DNA of 64,000 bases from Bradyrhizobium sp. 21 (GTDB lineage Bacteria > Pseudomonadota > Alphaproteobacteria > Rhizobiales > Xanthobacteraceae), in NCBI RefSeq assembly GCF_023073335.1, contig NZ_JADPJG010000035.1, positions 639,879-703,878 of the forward strand. The letters run 5' to 3'. Shown piece after piece: positions 16,963-25,878 of this stretch. Under the pieces are notes generated by a model, which was given only the letters and a program-made list of their open reading frames with translations, searched no databases and was not told the origin of the DNA. The stretch's first letter is position 1; every line of letters starts with the position of its first letter. The position numbers and the translations under genes are program-made.

Positions 16963-17778
16963 TCAGGGCTCGCGGCGCGTCTTCCCAAACACCCGATCCA
17001 GCGCAGTGTCATACGTCGCCTGCACCAGCTCCGGATTGAGCTTCGCCAGCGCTTCCATCATCACGCCGGAATTGATCTCGAGCACCCGCCACGTGCCATC
17101 CACGCGCACCACGTCGATCGCGGCGAAGGCGATGCCGATGGCGCTCGCGGCGTCGGTCGCGAGTTTCACGCAAGCCGTTCGCGCCTCGCCGTCCTCCAGC
17201 AACACCGGCTTTGCGCCGGCATCGAGATTGTGCCGCCAATCGGAGCCACGCTGCTTGCTGTAGACGACGAGGGGCACGTCATCGAGCAGCACCACACGGA
17301 CCTCTTCCTCGATCGCGACATAGGGCGAGATCACGAGCCCTGCGCTCATCGAAAAAGCCTCGCCAGCCGCGTGGTCGAGCTCCGCCTCCGTCGTCACCTT
17401 GAACACCGAACGTCCCGATGTCCCCTCGTTCGGCTTCACCACCACGCCTTGCGGATGGTCGGCAAGCAGCTTGAGCATTGCATCCCGCCAGGTGGGGCCA
17501 ACAACATTCAGGCCTAGCTTTGGGTTGAGGAAGAGGTGATGGGGAATGCAGGGCACGCCCTCCAGCGCCAGCACTTCGGCTGTGGCCGATTTGTCATTGG
17601 CCAGGCGATGCGCGATGGCGCTGTTGAGGCCGATGTCGTAGCCGAAGGCGAAGTGGCGCGTCCCGCCCCCGCGCATCGCGATCAGCCAGCCACCCGAACG
17701 CACGTCGACTGCAATGCCGTGCTCAGCGCAATAGCGCCTGATCGCCTGGACGAAGATCCGCTCGCCGCTCGCCGTCAT
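16963..17778 (-). CDS. ATP-grasp protein of unknown substrate (RimK/glutathione synthetase-like)
   Basis: About 271 residues from the ATG at 17778; an upstream TTG start is possible but has no clear ribosome-binding site. ATP-grasp signs are the lysine and Gly-rich loop VVVKPNEGTSGRSVF, ISPYVAIEEEVRVVLLDD, and the metal-binding end DVVRVDGTWRVLEINSGVMM. Such enzymes join a carboxylate to an amine or thiol using ATP. No partner enzyme is adjacent, so the ligated substrate is unknown. Confidence 0.78.
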   Translation of the reverse strand: MTASGERIFVQAIRRYCAEHGIAVDVRSGGWLIAMRGGGTRHFAFGYDIGLNSAIAHRLANDKSATAEVLALEGVPCIPHHLFLNPKLGLNVVGPTWRDAMLKLLADHPQGVVVKPNEGTSGRSVFKVTTEAELDHAAGEAFSMSAGLVISPYVAIEEEVRVVLLDDVPLVVYSKQRGSDWRHNLDAGAKPVLLEDGEARTACVKLATDAASAIGIAFAAIDVVRVDGTWRVLEINSGVMMEALAKLNPELVQATYDTALDRVFGKTRREP

Positions 17779-18159
17779 GTGCTTCGTCTGTTTCAGCGTT
17801 TCTGGCGCCAAAAGCCGCAAAGATGCGGGAAACGGCGCCAACCAGGGTGAAAACCAGAGCTATTCTTAATGAAATTCTCGCGAGCGCCACGGAAATTAAG
17901 TGCTGCAATGAAGCCTCGGAAGGAAAAGAAATTGCCCTCCGCGCGCGTCCCGCAGCAGATTCACCAATGATGTGACCATTTCCGCTGCAAATGCCGGTTC
18001 GACCGGCATCGATTGCATCCGGAACGAGGTTGATTATTGGTCTCAATCGCGTAGATCACACACGAGAAATCCTCCGCCATGGCAATGGTGTGCGCCCCGC
18101 TTTCAGGGCTGGGCAATGCTTTTGCCTTAAAACCGCAATTATTCGGAATATCGAAAATC
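17779..18159. other. Intergenic region upstream of fpr
   Basis: A gap of 381 bases between the divergent ATP-grasp and ferredoxin-NADP reductase genes. It is less GC-rich than its surroundings near 17870-17925 and 18120-18155, as promoters often are. I find no convincing operator, riboswitch or small gene. Confidence 0.4.
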
Positions 18160-18933
18160 ATGAGCGCGTTTTACCGAGAGAAGGTTCTTTCCGTCCAGCA
18201 TTGGACCGACACCCTGTTCAGCTTTCGCGCCACCCGCGATTCCGGCTTCCGCTTCCAGAACGGCCAGTTCGCCATGATCGGCCTCGAGGTTGAGGGTCGC
18301 CCGCTGCTCCGTGCCTACAGCATGGCGAGCGCCAATCACGAGGAAGAGCTCGAGTTCTTCTCGATCAAGGTTCAGGACGGTCCGCTGACCTCGCGTCTCC
18401 AGAAGATCAAGGAAGGCGACACCATCCTGGTCGGCCGCAAGGCGACCGGCACGCTGATCACCGACAACCTCATCCCCGGCAAGCGGCTGATGCTGCTCTC
18501 GACCGGCACGGGCCTGGCGCCCTTCGCCAGCCTGATCAAGGATCCCGAGGTTTACGACCAGTTCGACAGCATCGTGCTGGTGCATGGCTGCCGCCAGGTC
18601 TCCGAGCTCGCCTATGGCGAGAAGCTCGTCGCCAGCCTTCGCGAGGACGAGCTGTTCGGGGAGTTGCTCGCCGACAAGCTCATCTACTACCCGACCGTGA
18701 CCCGCGAGCCGTTCAAGAACCGCGGCCGCATCACCGACCTCATCAGCTCCGAGCAGATCTTCAACGACATCGGCCAGGGCCCGCTCGACATCGCCACCGA
18801 CCGCATCATGATGTGCGGCAGCCCGGGGATGCTCGAAGAGCTGAAAGTGATGTTCGAGGGCCGCGGTTTCGTCGAGGGCTCCGGCAACAGGCCCGGCCAT
18901 TTCGTGATCGAGAAGGCCTTCGTCGAACGCTGA
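18160..18933 (+). CDS. fpr: Ferredoxin-NADP+ reductase
   Basis: A 257-residue FAD enzyme that exchanges electrons between NADPH and ferredoxin or flavodoxin. It has the FAD-binding motif RPLLRAYSMAS, the NADP segment LMLLSTGTGLAPFASLI, RIMMCGSPGMLEELK and the bacterial subclass ending VIEKAFVER. I chose the ATG at 18160 (MSAFYREKVL), which matches the usual N-terminus, over an earlier in-frame ATG. It is monocistronic; a family A repeat follows. Bacterial fpr is often induced by oxidative stress, but no regulator is adjacent. Confidence 0.92.
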   Translation: MSAFYREKVLSVQHWTDTLFSFRATRDSGFRFQNGQFAMIGLEVEGRPLLRAYSMASANHEEELEFFSIKVQDGPLTSRLQKIKEGDTILVGRKATGTLITDNLIPGKRLMLLSTGTGLAPFASLIKDPEVYDQFDSIVLVHGCRQVSELAYGEKLVASLREDELFGELLADKLIYYPTVTREPFKNRGRITDLISSEQIFNDIGQGPLDIATDRIMMCGSPGMLEELKVMFEGRGFVEGSGNRPGHFVIEKAFVER

Positions 18934-18948
18934 TCGGCGCTCTCTCTG

Positions 18949-19072
18949 GTCGTCCCGGCGAAGGCCGGGACCCATACCGCGAGGTTTCTCGACTCGCGGA
19001 CAATTGCCGTTCCCCAAAGTCTTCGCCAAACCGTGTCCTGTGGCTATGGGTCCCGGCCTTCGCCGGGACGAC
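18949..19072 (-). repeat. Family A palindromic repeat, copy 4 (reverse)
   Basis: Bounded by GTCGTCCCGGCGAAGGCCGG and CCGGCCTTCGCCGGGACGAC. The core has ACCGCGAGG at the left and TCTTCGCCAAACCGTGTCCT, then GTGGCTATGGG, at the right. It lies between two genes on the same strand. The rest of the 300-base gap (to 19233) shows nothing else clear. Confidence 0.87.
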
Positions 19073-19233
19073 CGCGGTGAGTGTGGTCGTCGGCCCGGCC
19101 CTGCTGCACCGCAGCAGCCCGCCCATCGGGCTGATTGATTTGTCCCCGCCGAATTCGCTAGCGTGAAACACGGGCCGCGTCATATCCGTATGACAGGCGC
19201 GGGCGTATCGTATCGCCTCATGCTGGCGAGAGG

Positions 19234-20955
19234 ATGGGAATTGTGGCCGACGAGATTAAGACGCAGGAATCGTCCAACGGAGCGCCCAACGGATCGCCCA
19301 AACGGCTGCCGCTGGCGGAAGAGGGGATCATGGAAACCCTGCTGCTTCCATTCTCGCCGCGCTTCATCATCCTGACGATCTGCGCGGTCGTCACCGCGCT
19401 GCTGATCGGCATCGGCATTGCCGACCGCAAGATCTTCGACATCCTGCTGATCCCGATCCTGATCTTCGGCGCGTTGACGCTGCTTGGCGTCCGCGACCTC
19501 ATGCAGAAGGGCCATGCGGTCCTGCGCAACTACCCGATCTCGGCGCATATCCGCTTCCTGCTCGAAGAGATCCGCCCGGAGATGCGGCAGTATTTCTTCG
19601 AGAGCGAGAAGGACGGCATGCCGTTCTCGCGCGACATCCGCGCGGTGGTCTATCAGCGCGCCAAGATGCAGCTCGACAAGCGTCCGTTCGGCACCCAGGA
19701 GGACGTCTACCGCGAGGGCTATGAGTGGATGCATCACTCGGTCTCGCCCAAGGCGCATGCCGAGGAGAGGTTTCGCATCACCATCGGCGGCCCCGATTGC
19801 AAGAAGCCTTATTCGGCCTCGGTGTTCAACATCTCCGCGATGAGCTTTGGCGCGCTGAGCCCGAACGCCGTGCGAGCGCTGAACGCCGGCGCGAAGAAGG
19901 GCGGATTTGCGCATGACACCGGCGAGGGCGGCTTCAGCCCCTATCACGCCGAAATGGGCGGCGACATCATCTGGGAAATCGGCTCCGGCTATTTCGGCTG
20001 CCGCCATCGCGACGGCACGTTCGATCCGGAGGCCTTCGCGCGCGTCGCCGGCGAAGACCAGATCAAGATGGTCGAGCTCAAGATCAGCCAGGGCGCCAAG
20101 CCCGGCCATGGCGGCGTGCTGCCGGCGGCAAAAGTCTCGGAGGAGATTTCCAGGATCCGCGGCGTCGCGATGGGCGAAGACTGCATCTCGCCGGCTTCGC
20201 ACCGCGCCTTCTCCACCCCGATCGGGATGATGCAGTTCATCGCCGAAATGCGAAGGCTTTCCGGCGGCAAGCCCACCGGCTTCAAGCTCTGCATCGGCCA
20301 TCCCTGGGAGTTTCTGGCGATCTGCAAGGCGATGCTGGAGACCGGCATCTATCCTGATTTCATCGTGGTCGATGGCAATGAGGGCGGCACGGGTGCCGCG
20401 CCGCTGGAGTTCATGGACCATTTGGGCATGCCGATGCGCGAGGGCATCAACTTCGTGCACAACGCGCTGATCGGCATCAATGCGCGCGACCGCATCAGGC
20501 TCGGCGCATCCGGCAAGATCGCCACCGCCTTCGACATGGCCCGCGCGATGGCGATCGGCGCCGATTGGTGCAATTCAGCGCGCGGCTTCATGTTCTCGCT
20601 GGGCTGCATCCAGTCCCTGAGCTGCCACACCGACCGCTGCCCGACCGGCGTCGCGACGCAGGACCCGACGCGTGCGCGGGCGCTCTACGTGCCGCTCAAG
20701 ATCGACCGCGTGCACAATTATCACCACGCCACGCTGCACTCGCTGACCGAGCTGATCGCCGCCGCCGGCCTGACGCATCCGCAGCAATTGCGCCCGGTCC
20801 ACTTCAGCCAGCGGACCTCGACAACCCAGGTCAGATCCTTCGCACAGCTCTATCCCTCGCTGCGCCCGGGCGAGCTGCTCGAAGGCACGGAGGATCCGCG
20901 GTTCGGCGACGCCTGGCGGATGGCCCGGGCGACGACATTCGAGCCGGCGGTGTAA
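19234..20955 (+). CDS. Membrane-anchored FMN-binding glutamate synthase-like protein
   Basis: A 573-residue protein of the GltS/YerD class. A short cytosolic tail precedes two hydrophobic helices (about residues 42-85). Then comes a (beta/alpha)8 glutamate-synthase domain with FMN-site and Fe-S-type motifs (ISAMSFGALSPNAVRALNAG, KPGHGGVLPAAKVS, VDGNEGGTGAAPLEF, CHTDRCPTGVATQDP). It lacks the glutaminase domain and small subunit of true GOGAT. Its reaction and electron donor are therefore uncertain. The upstream fpr gene is a possible but unproven partner. Confidence 0.87.
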   Translation: MGIVADEIKTQESSNGAPNGSPKRLPLAEEGIMETLLLPFSPRFIILTICAVVTALLIGIGIADRKIFDILLIPILIFGALTLLGVRDLMQKGHAVLRNYPISAHIRFLLEEIRPEMRQYFFESEKDGMPFSRDIRAVVYQRAKMQLDKRPFGTQEDVYREGYEWMHHSVSPKAHAEERFRITIGGPDCKKPYSASVFNISAMSFGALSPNAVRALNAGAKKGGFAHDTGEGGFSPYHAEMGGDIIWEIGSGYFGCRHRDGTFDPEAFARVAGEDQIKMVELKISQGAKPGHGGVLPAAKVSEEISRIRGVAMGEDCISPASHRAFSTPIGMMQFIAEMRRLSGGKPTGFKLCIGHPWEFLAICKAMLETGIYPDFIVVDGNEGGTGAAPLEFMDHLGMPMREGINFVHNALIGINARDRIRLGASGKIATAFDMARAMAIGADWCNSARGFMFSLGCIQSLSCHTDRCPTGVATQDPTRARALYVPLKIDRVHNYHHATLHSLTELIAAAGLTHPQQLRPVHFSQRTSTTQVRSFAQLYPSLRPGELLEGTEDPRFGDAWRMARATTFEPAV

Positions 20956-21061
20956 GGCATCGCCGCCGCATGATACCGCCGCACCCGGCCAGGATGTAAA
21001 TTCTCCGGCAGGCCCGGTTGCGGCTTAACGTCAATGTCAGCTTTGGGTGTAAATTGTCCCG

Positions 21062-21301
21062 ATGGACGAGCGGCGCGACAAAGCCAGGCATCGCGTGCTG
21101 AAGGCCGGGACGATCGAGTTCGGCGGCGGCGCGATCGACTGCACCATTCGCAACCTGTCTGATACCGGCGCCGCGCTCGACGTCACCAGCCCCGTCGGCA
21201 TCCCCGACCATTTCATCCTCTTCGTCCAGGCCGACGGTAAGCATCTGTCGTGCACCGTGATCTGGCGCAAGGAAAAGCGGATCGGGGTGAGGTTCGGGTG
21301 A
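21062..21301 (+). CDS. PilZ-domain protein
   Basis: A 79-residue single-domain protein. It has the c-di-GMP-binding signature: an arginine-rich start (DERRDKARHR) and NLSDTGA in place of the usual (D/N)xSxxG, then beta strands to RIGVRFG. It would bind the second messenger c-di-GMP and act on an unknown partner. A gene for a c-di-GMP-turnover protein lies at 55621 but is not linked. Confidence 0.83.
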   Translation: MDERRDKARHRVLKAGTIEFGGGAIDCTIRNLSDTGAALDVTSPVGIPDHFILFVQADGKHLSCTVIWRKEKRIGVRFG

Positions 21302-21340
21302 GGCTTGGCGTTTGAGGGAGTTCGCGCAACAAACTCAACT

Positions 21341-21385
21341 GTCGTCCCGGCCCCCGTGCGCAATTGCGCACTAGGCCGGGACGAC
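21341..21385. repeat. Short palindrome with family A ends
   Basis: GTCGTCCCGGCC and GGCCGGGACGAC enclose the smaller inverted repeat GTGCGCAATTGCGCAC. The 45-bp element lies between convergent genes and looks like a minimal form of the family A ends without the core. It may act as a bidirectional terminator. Confidence 0.7.
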
Positions 21386-21417
21386 AGCGGTGGTTTTGGT
21401 TCGCTCTATCACTCAAA

Positions 21418-22713
21418 CTACCCCGTCTCCACCTCACTCAGCCGGCTCGCCAGAATCTTGTCGATCCTCCGCCCGTCGAGATCGACCACCTCGACGTGCC
21501 AGCCGCCGAGGTCGAAGGCGTCGCCGACATCGGGCAGCACGTTGAATTGTTGCAGCACGAGCCCCGCGACTGTGTTGTAGCGGTGCGGCGGCACTTCGAT
21601 GCCGAGCAGCTCGCCGAACTCGTCGACCGGCATCCAGCCCGAGATCAGAAATGAATCGTCCGCGCGCTTGACGAAGGCCGGTTCCGGCGGGCCTTCCTCG
21701 GAATGGAAGGCGCCGACGATCGATTCCAAAATGTCAGCCGTCGTCACGATGCCTTCGAAGGCGCCGTATTCGTCGTAGACGAGCCCGACATGCACCGGCG
21801 CGGCCTTCAGGATCGCCAGCACGTCGCGGGCATCCGCGGACGCGGGGATGCCAGGCGCCTCGCGAACCAGCGCGCGCAAATCCGGCGTGCGCTCGTTCAT
21901 GTAGGCGACCAGCAGGTCCTTGGCCTGGAGCACGCCGATCGGCTTGTCGCGATCGCCGTCGGATACGGGAAAGCGCGAATGCGGACTCTTGGCGATGATC
22001 GCCTGAATGCTCTCAGATGCATCGCGCAGGTCGATCTCCTTGACCTCCGTTCGTGGCGTCATGATCGCGCCGACCGGCCGGTCGCCGAGCCGCATCACGC
22101 CTGCGATCATCTCCTTTTCGCCCGACTCCAGCACGCCGGCGCTCTCGGCCTCGCTGACGAGATGATGGATCTCGTCTTCCGAGACTTTCTCCTCGGCCTT
22201 GCCGCCGCGACCGAGCAGCGAGAGGATCAGCTTGCCGGAGAGATCGAGCAGGAAAACGAGCGGCAGCGAGACCCGCGCCAGAACGTGCATCGCGGGGGCG
22301 ACCTTGACCGCGATGCTCTCGGGGTCGCGCAGCGCCACCTGCTTCGGCACCAGCTCGCCGACGATCAAGGTGGCGTAGGTGATGAGCGTGACCACGATGC
22401 CGACGCCGACGACGTCGGCGATCCCTGCGGACAGGCCAAGCTCGAGCAGCCATAGCGTCAGCCGCTGCCCCAGCGTCGCGCCCGAAAACGCGCCGGAGAG
22501 CACGCCGACCAGCGTGATGCCGATCTGCACCGTCGAGAGGAATTTTCCGGGATCGGCCGCGAGCGTCAGCGCCTGCTCGGCGCCGCGGACGCCCTTGGCG
22601 GCGAGCATCGACAGCCGCGCGGGGCGTGACGAGACCACGGCCAGCTCGGACATGGACAGCAAGCCGTTGATGACGATCAGGACGACGACGATAGCGAGTT
22701 CGACGGAGAGCAT
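21418..22713 (-). CDS. HlyC/CorC (CNNM)-family membrane protein with CBS domains
   Basis: About 431 residues from the ATG at 22713 (MLSVELAIVVVLIVINGLLS). The order is a DUF21 membrane domain with about four helices (residues 1-190), a CBS pair (about 200-325; GVLQAKDLLVAYM, VYDEYGAFEGIVTTADILES), and a C-terminal CorC_HlyC domain. Relatives are linked to Mg2+/Co2+ efflux or homeostasis. An in-frame start 48 codons upstream would add a sequence untypical of the family. The gene stands alone, convergent with the PilZ gene. Confidence 0.9.
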   Translation of the reverse strand: MLSVELAIVVVLIVINGLLSMSELAVVSSRPARLSMLAAKGVRGAEQALTLAADPGKFLSTVQIGITLVGVLSGAFSGATLGQRLTLWLLELGLSAGIADVVGVGIVVTLITYATLIVGELVPKQVALRDPESIAVKVAPAMHVLARVSLPLVFLLDLSGKLILSLLGRGGKAEEKVSEDEIHHLVSEAESAGVLESGEKEMIAGVMRLGDRPVGAIMTPRTEVKEIDLRDASESIQAIIAKSPHSRFPVSDGDRDKPIGVLQAKDLLVAYMNERTPDLRALVREAPGIPASADARDVLAILKAAPVHVGLVYDEYGAFEGIVTTADILESIVGAFHSEEGPPEPAFVKRADDSFLISGWMPVDEFGELLGIEVPPHRYNTVAGLVLQQFNVLPDVGDAFDLGGWHVEVVDLDGRRIDKILASRLSEVETG

Positions 22714-22948
22714 TGACGTTCCGAGGTAAGGGAGTGTGGCCAGATGGCGGCACAGGTATTGATATAGGTATTCGGGGAGAATTGCCGACGATTCTGTCGC
22801 ATCCGGCCCCGCCAGGGAACCCCAAGGCGACACTTTCCGAAGGCCCGACCATGCCACCCCGCGGAACTACGGGCATGCCGTTGCTTAACCGGCCCTTAGT
22901 GGCGGCCAGCTAAGTTTCGACATTTGCAGGAATGTATTGGGGACCAGA

Positions 22949-25024
22949 ATGCGGATCGGGAAACTCTTCGCGCTGTCGATGCTGACGGTGACGGTTTTTG
23001 CAGTCGTCCTTGGCGCCGAGGTGCTCGTACCCCAGACGCGAATCTTCACGAACCGCTCCGACGCGATCAAGACGGTCGAGGCTTTCGGTACGACCTTGAT
23101 GGTCAGCCAGCATGTCGCAGGCCTGCGCGCCCCCTACATCTCCCCGATTTTCCAGGACGACCCCGCGACACCGGCCCAGATCGAAGCTGCCGCGAAGGCT
23201 GCGAAGGCGGCCGATACCGCCGTCGAGGGGGCAAGGCGCGCAATCATGGTGCTGGATGATTCCGGTCCGATGCTCGAAAACCTGGACCGCGCCGCGCGGC
23301 GGCTCAAAGACATCACCACGGCGGCAGATCGCGCGATGAGCGTTCCGCTGGCGGCGCGCGACAGCGCCGTGATCAAGGGCTTCCTTCCGGGCGTTGCCGA
23401 GGTCATCGGCAATATCGAGCCGATCATGAACCGGCTCGAAGCGAAGGTCATCAATTCCGATTCCTCGCTTGCGGCGCTGTTGGGCCTGGCGCGGACGGCA
23501 CAGGATCTGCGCGTCTCGGCCGGCAGCCGCGCCGCCAGCCTCTCGCCGGCGCTGAGCGCACGCCGGCCGCTCAACGCGGCCGAATTGTCGCTGATGGATC
23601 GCATGCAGGGGCGTGTCGAGGCCGACCGCGAGCGCATCGAGGCCGGTATCGACCAGCTCGGCAGCCCGCCCCGCCTCGTCACCACGCTGAAGGCGGCGAC
23701 CGAATCGTATTTCGGAAAAGCCGCGCTCGCCGTGGACAAGGAGATGCCCGCCGCACGGGCTGACGGCAAATACGCAATCAACGCCGACGAGCTGGCGCGC
23801 GTGATCGTGCCGGCCATCCAGATGTTCTACGGCGTGCGCGACGCCGCGCTTGGGGAAGCTGCCGAGCGCGCCTCGGCCTCGCGCGATGGCGCGCTGGCGA
23901 TGCTCGCGCTTGCGGGCGTCGCGGTGCTGGCGCTGCTGGGGACGCTCGGTGGGGTGACCATGATGCTGCGCAGCCGCGTGGTGACGCCGCTCAGCAGGCT
24001 CGCGGATGTGATCGGAACGCTCGCCGCCGGACAGCACGAGGTCGAGATTCCCGCGACGGGCCGCAATGACGAGATCGGCCAGGTGTCGGGCTCGCTCCGG
24101 CACTTCAAGGATTCGCTGGTCGCCAAGAAGGCCGCCGATGAGGCGGCCGCGGTCGAAGCCGAGGCGAAGCTCCGGCGCAGCCAGCGCATGGACCAGATCG
24201 CGCGCGAGTTCGAAGCCATGATCGGCGACGTGATCAACACCGTGTCGGTGGCATCCTCGGAGCTGGAAGTGTCGGCGGGAACGCTGACGAGCACGGCCGA
24301 TCAATCGGAAAAGGTCACCGCGACCGTCGCGGCCGCCTCCGAACAGGCCTCCACCAACGTGCAGACCGTTGCTGCGGCGGCCGAGGAGATGGCGTCCTCG
24401 GTCGACGAGATCAGCCGGCAAGTCCAGGACTCGGCGCGCGTTGCCGGCGAAGCGGTGCAGCAGGCGGGGCGAACCAACGCCTATGTCGGCGAGCTCGCCA
24501 AGGCCGCCGGCCGGATCGGCGACGTGGTCGAACTCATCAGCCAGATCGCGGGCCAGACCAATCTTCTGGCGCTCAATGCCACCATCGAGGCGGCGCGCGC
24601 CGGCGAGGCCGGGCGCGGCTTTGCCGTGGTCGCCTCCGAGGTTAAGGCGCTGGCCGAGCAGACCGCCAAGGCCACCGGCGAGATCAGCCTGCAGATTACC
24701 GGGATCCAGACGGCGACGGAGGATTCGGTCGGCGCCATCAAGTCGATCGGCGACACCATCACCCGCATGTCCGAGATCGCATCGGCGATCGCCTCGGCGG
24801 TCGAGGAGCAGGGCGCGGCGACGCGGGAGATTTCCCGCAACGTGCAACAGGCGGCGCACGGCACCCAGCGGGTCTCCGCCAGCATCGTCGATGTGCAGCG
24901 CGGTGCGAGCCAGACCGGATCGGCGTCCTCCAACGTGCTTGCGTCTGCGAGGTCACTGTCCGGCGAGAGCAGCCGCCTCAAGGTCGAGGTCGGGAAATTT
25001 CTGGACGCGATCCGGGCCGCCTAA
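22949..25024 (+). CDS. Methyl-accepting chemotaxis protein (complete)
   Basis: About 691 residues from the ATG at 22949, which follows GGGGACC. The first membrane helix is at residues 5-25, followed by a long, mainly helical periplasmic domain (to about 310), a second helix (LAMLALAGVAVLALLGTLGG) and a HAMP linker (RSRVVTPLSRLADVIGTLA). The signalling coiled coil carries the tip QTNLLALNATIEAARAGEAG. No pentapeptide tether and no che genes are nearby. The ligand is unknown. The distance to the start of the divergent CorC gene is about 235 bases. Confidence 0.95.
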   Translation: MRIGKLFALSMLTVTVFAVVLGAEVLVPQTRIFTNRSDAIKTVEAFGTTLMVSQHVAGLRAPYISPIFQDDPATPAQIEAAAKAAKAADTAVEGARRAIMVLDDSGPMLENLDRAARRLKDITTAADRAMSVPLAARDSAVIKGFLPGVAEVIGNIEPIMNRLEAKVINSDSSLAALLGLARTAQDLRVSAGSRAASLSPALSARRPLNAAELSLMDRMQGRVEADRERIEAGIDQLGSPPRLVTTLKAATESYFGKAALAVDKEMPAARADGKYAINADELARVIVPAIQMFYGVRDAALGEAAERASASRDGALAMLALAGVAVLALLGTLGGVTMMLRSRVVTPLSRLADVIGTLAAGQHEVEIPATGRNDEIGQVSGSLRHFKDSLVAKKAADEAAAVEAEAKLRRSQRMDQIAREFEAMIGDVINTVSVASSELEVSAGTLTSTADQSEKVTATVAAASEQASTNVQTVAAAAEEMASSVDEISRQVQDSARVAGEAVQQAGRTNAYVGELAKAAGRIGDVVELISQIAGQTNLLALNATIEAARAGEAGRGFAVVASEVKALAEQTAKATGEISLQITGIQTATEDSVGAIKSIGDTITRMSEIASAIASAVEEQGAATREISRNVQQAAHGTQRVSASIVDVQRGASQTGSASSNVLASARSLSGESSRLKVEVGKFLDAIRAA

Positions 25025-25141
25025 GAAGGTCATTGTCGAGGGAAGCGGCTTCACCTAGGCTCGCAGCACCGGGGATGTCGCAGCCTCCCCGTAAAGTGGT
25101 GATCCCACGCAAGCGCTGCTCGCTGACGTTTGGAGCGAGCA

Positions 25142-25873
25142 ATGGACGGGATCACAATCGAACTACCGCTTTTCCTGTTAGCCACCTTCGCCGGCGCCTT
25201 CGTCGCCGGCCTCTCCGGTTTTGCCTTCGGCCTCGTCGCGGCATCGCTGTGGCTTTACGTGCTGACGCCGCTTCAGAGCGCCAGCCTGATCGTCGGCTTC
25301 GGCCTCCTGGTGCAGGGCTACTCGGTCTGGAAGCTGCGCAGCGCGCTCGACTGGCGCCGGCTATGGCCGTTCATGGCTGGTGCCGTCCTCGGCGTGCCAG
25401 CCGGGGTGTCGCTTCTCACCTGGGCCGACCCCAAAAGCGTCCGCATCGCGGTCGGGACGATCCTGATCGCGTTCAGCCTCTATGCGCTGCTGCGCCCGCA
25501 GCTCAAGATCTCGTCCGTCGTGCCGCCTGCTGCCGATATGGCCGTGGGTTTCGTCAACGGCCTGGTCGGCGGGCTGACCGGCCTTGGCGGCATCATCATT
25601 ACCATCTGGTGCAATCTGCGTGGCCTGCCCAAGGACGTCCAGCGTGCGACCTTCCAGCCGGTCGCGGTCGTGGTGTTCGCCGTGGCGGCGCTGCTGCTGG
25701 GCGCCAAGGGGGCGATCACGTTCGAGACGGCAAAGCTGTTCGCGCTCGGCCTGCCGTTCCTGTTCGCCGGCACGTGGCTCGGGCTCAAGCTGTTCGGCCG
25801 GATCGACGAGACCACGTTCCGGAAGATCGTGCTCGCATTGCTGCTCATCTCGGGCGTCGCGCTGCTGTTCTGA
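25142..25873 (+). CDS. TauE/SafE-family sulfite exporter-like permease
   Basis: A 243-residue membrane protein with about seven or eight hydrophobic segments and the internal duplication of the family (FVAGLSGFAFGLVAASLWL and VNGLVGGLTGLGGIIITIW). GGAGCGAGCA precedes the ATG at 25142; a TTG four codons earlier is less likely. Relatives export sulfite, sulfoacetate or other small organosulfur anions. The substrate is not determinable here. Convergent with the porin gene, with only five bases between them. Confidence 0.9.
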   Translation: MDGITIELPLFLLATFAGAFVAGLSGFAFGLVAASLWLYVLTPLQSASLIVGFGLLVQGYSVWKLRSALDWRRLWPFMAGAVLGVPAGVSLLTWADPKSVRIAVGTILIAFSLYALLRPQLKISSVVPPAADMAVGFVNGLVGGLTGLGGIIITIWCNLRGLPKDVQRATFQPVAVVVFAVAALLLGAKGAITFETAKLFALGLPFLFAGTWLGLKLFGRIDETTFRKIVLALLLISGVALLF

Positions 25874-25878
25874 TCCGA

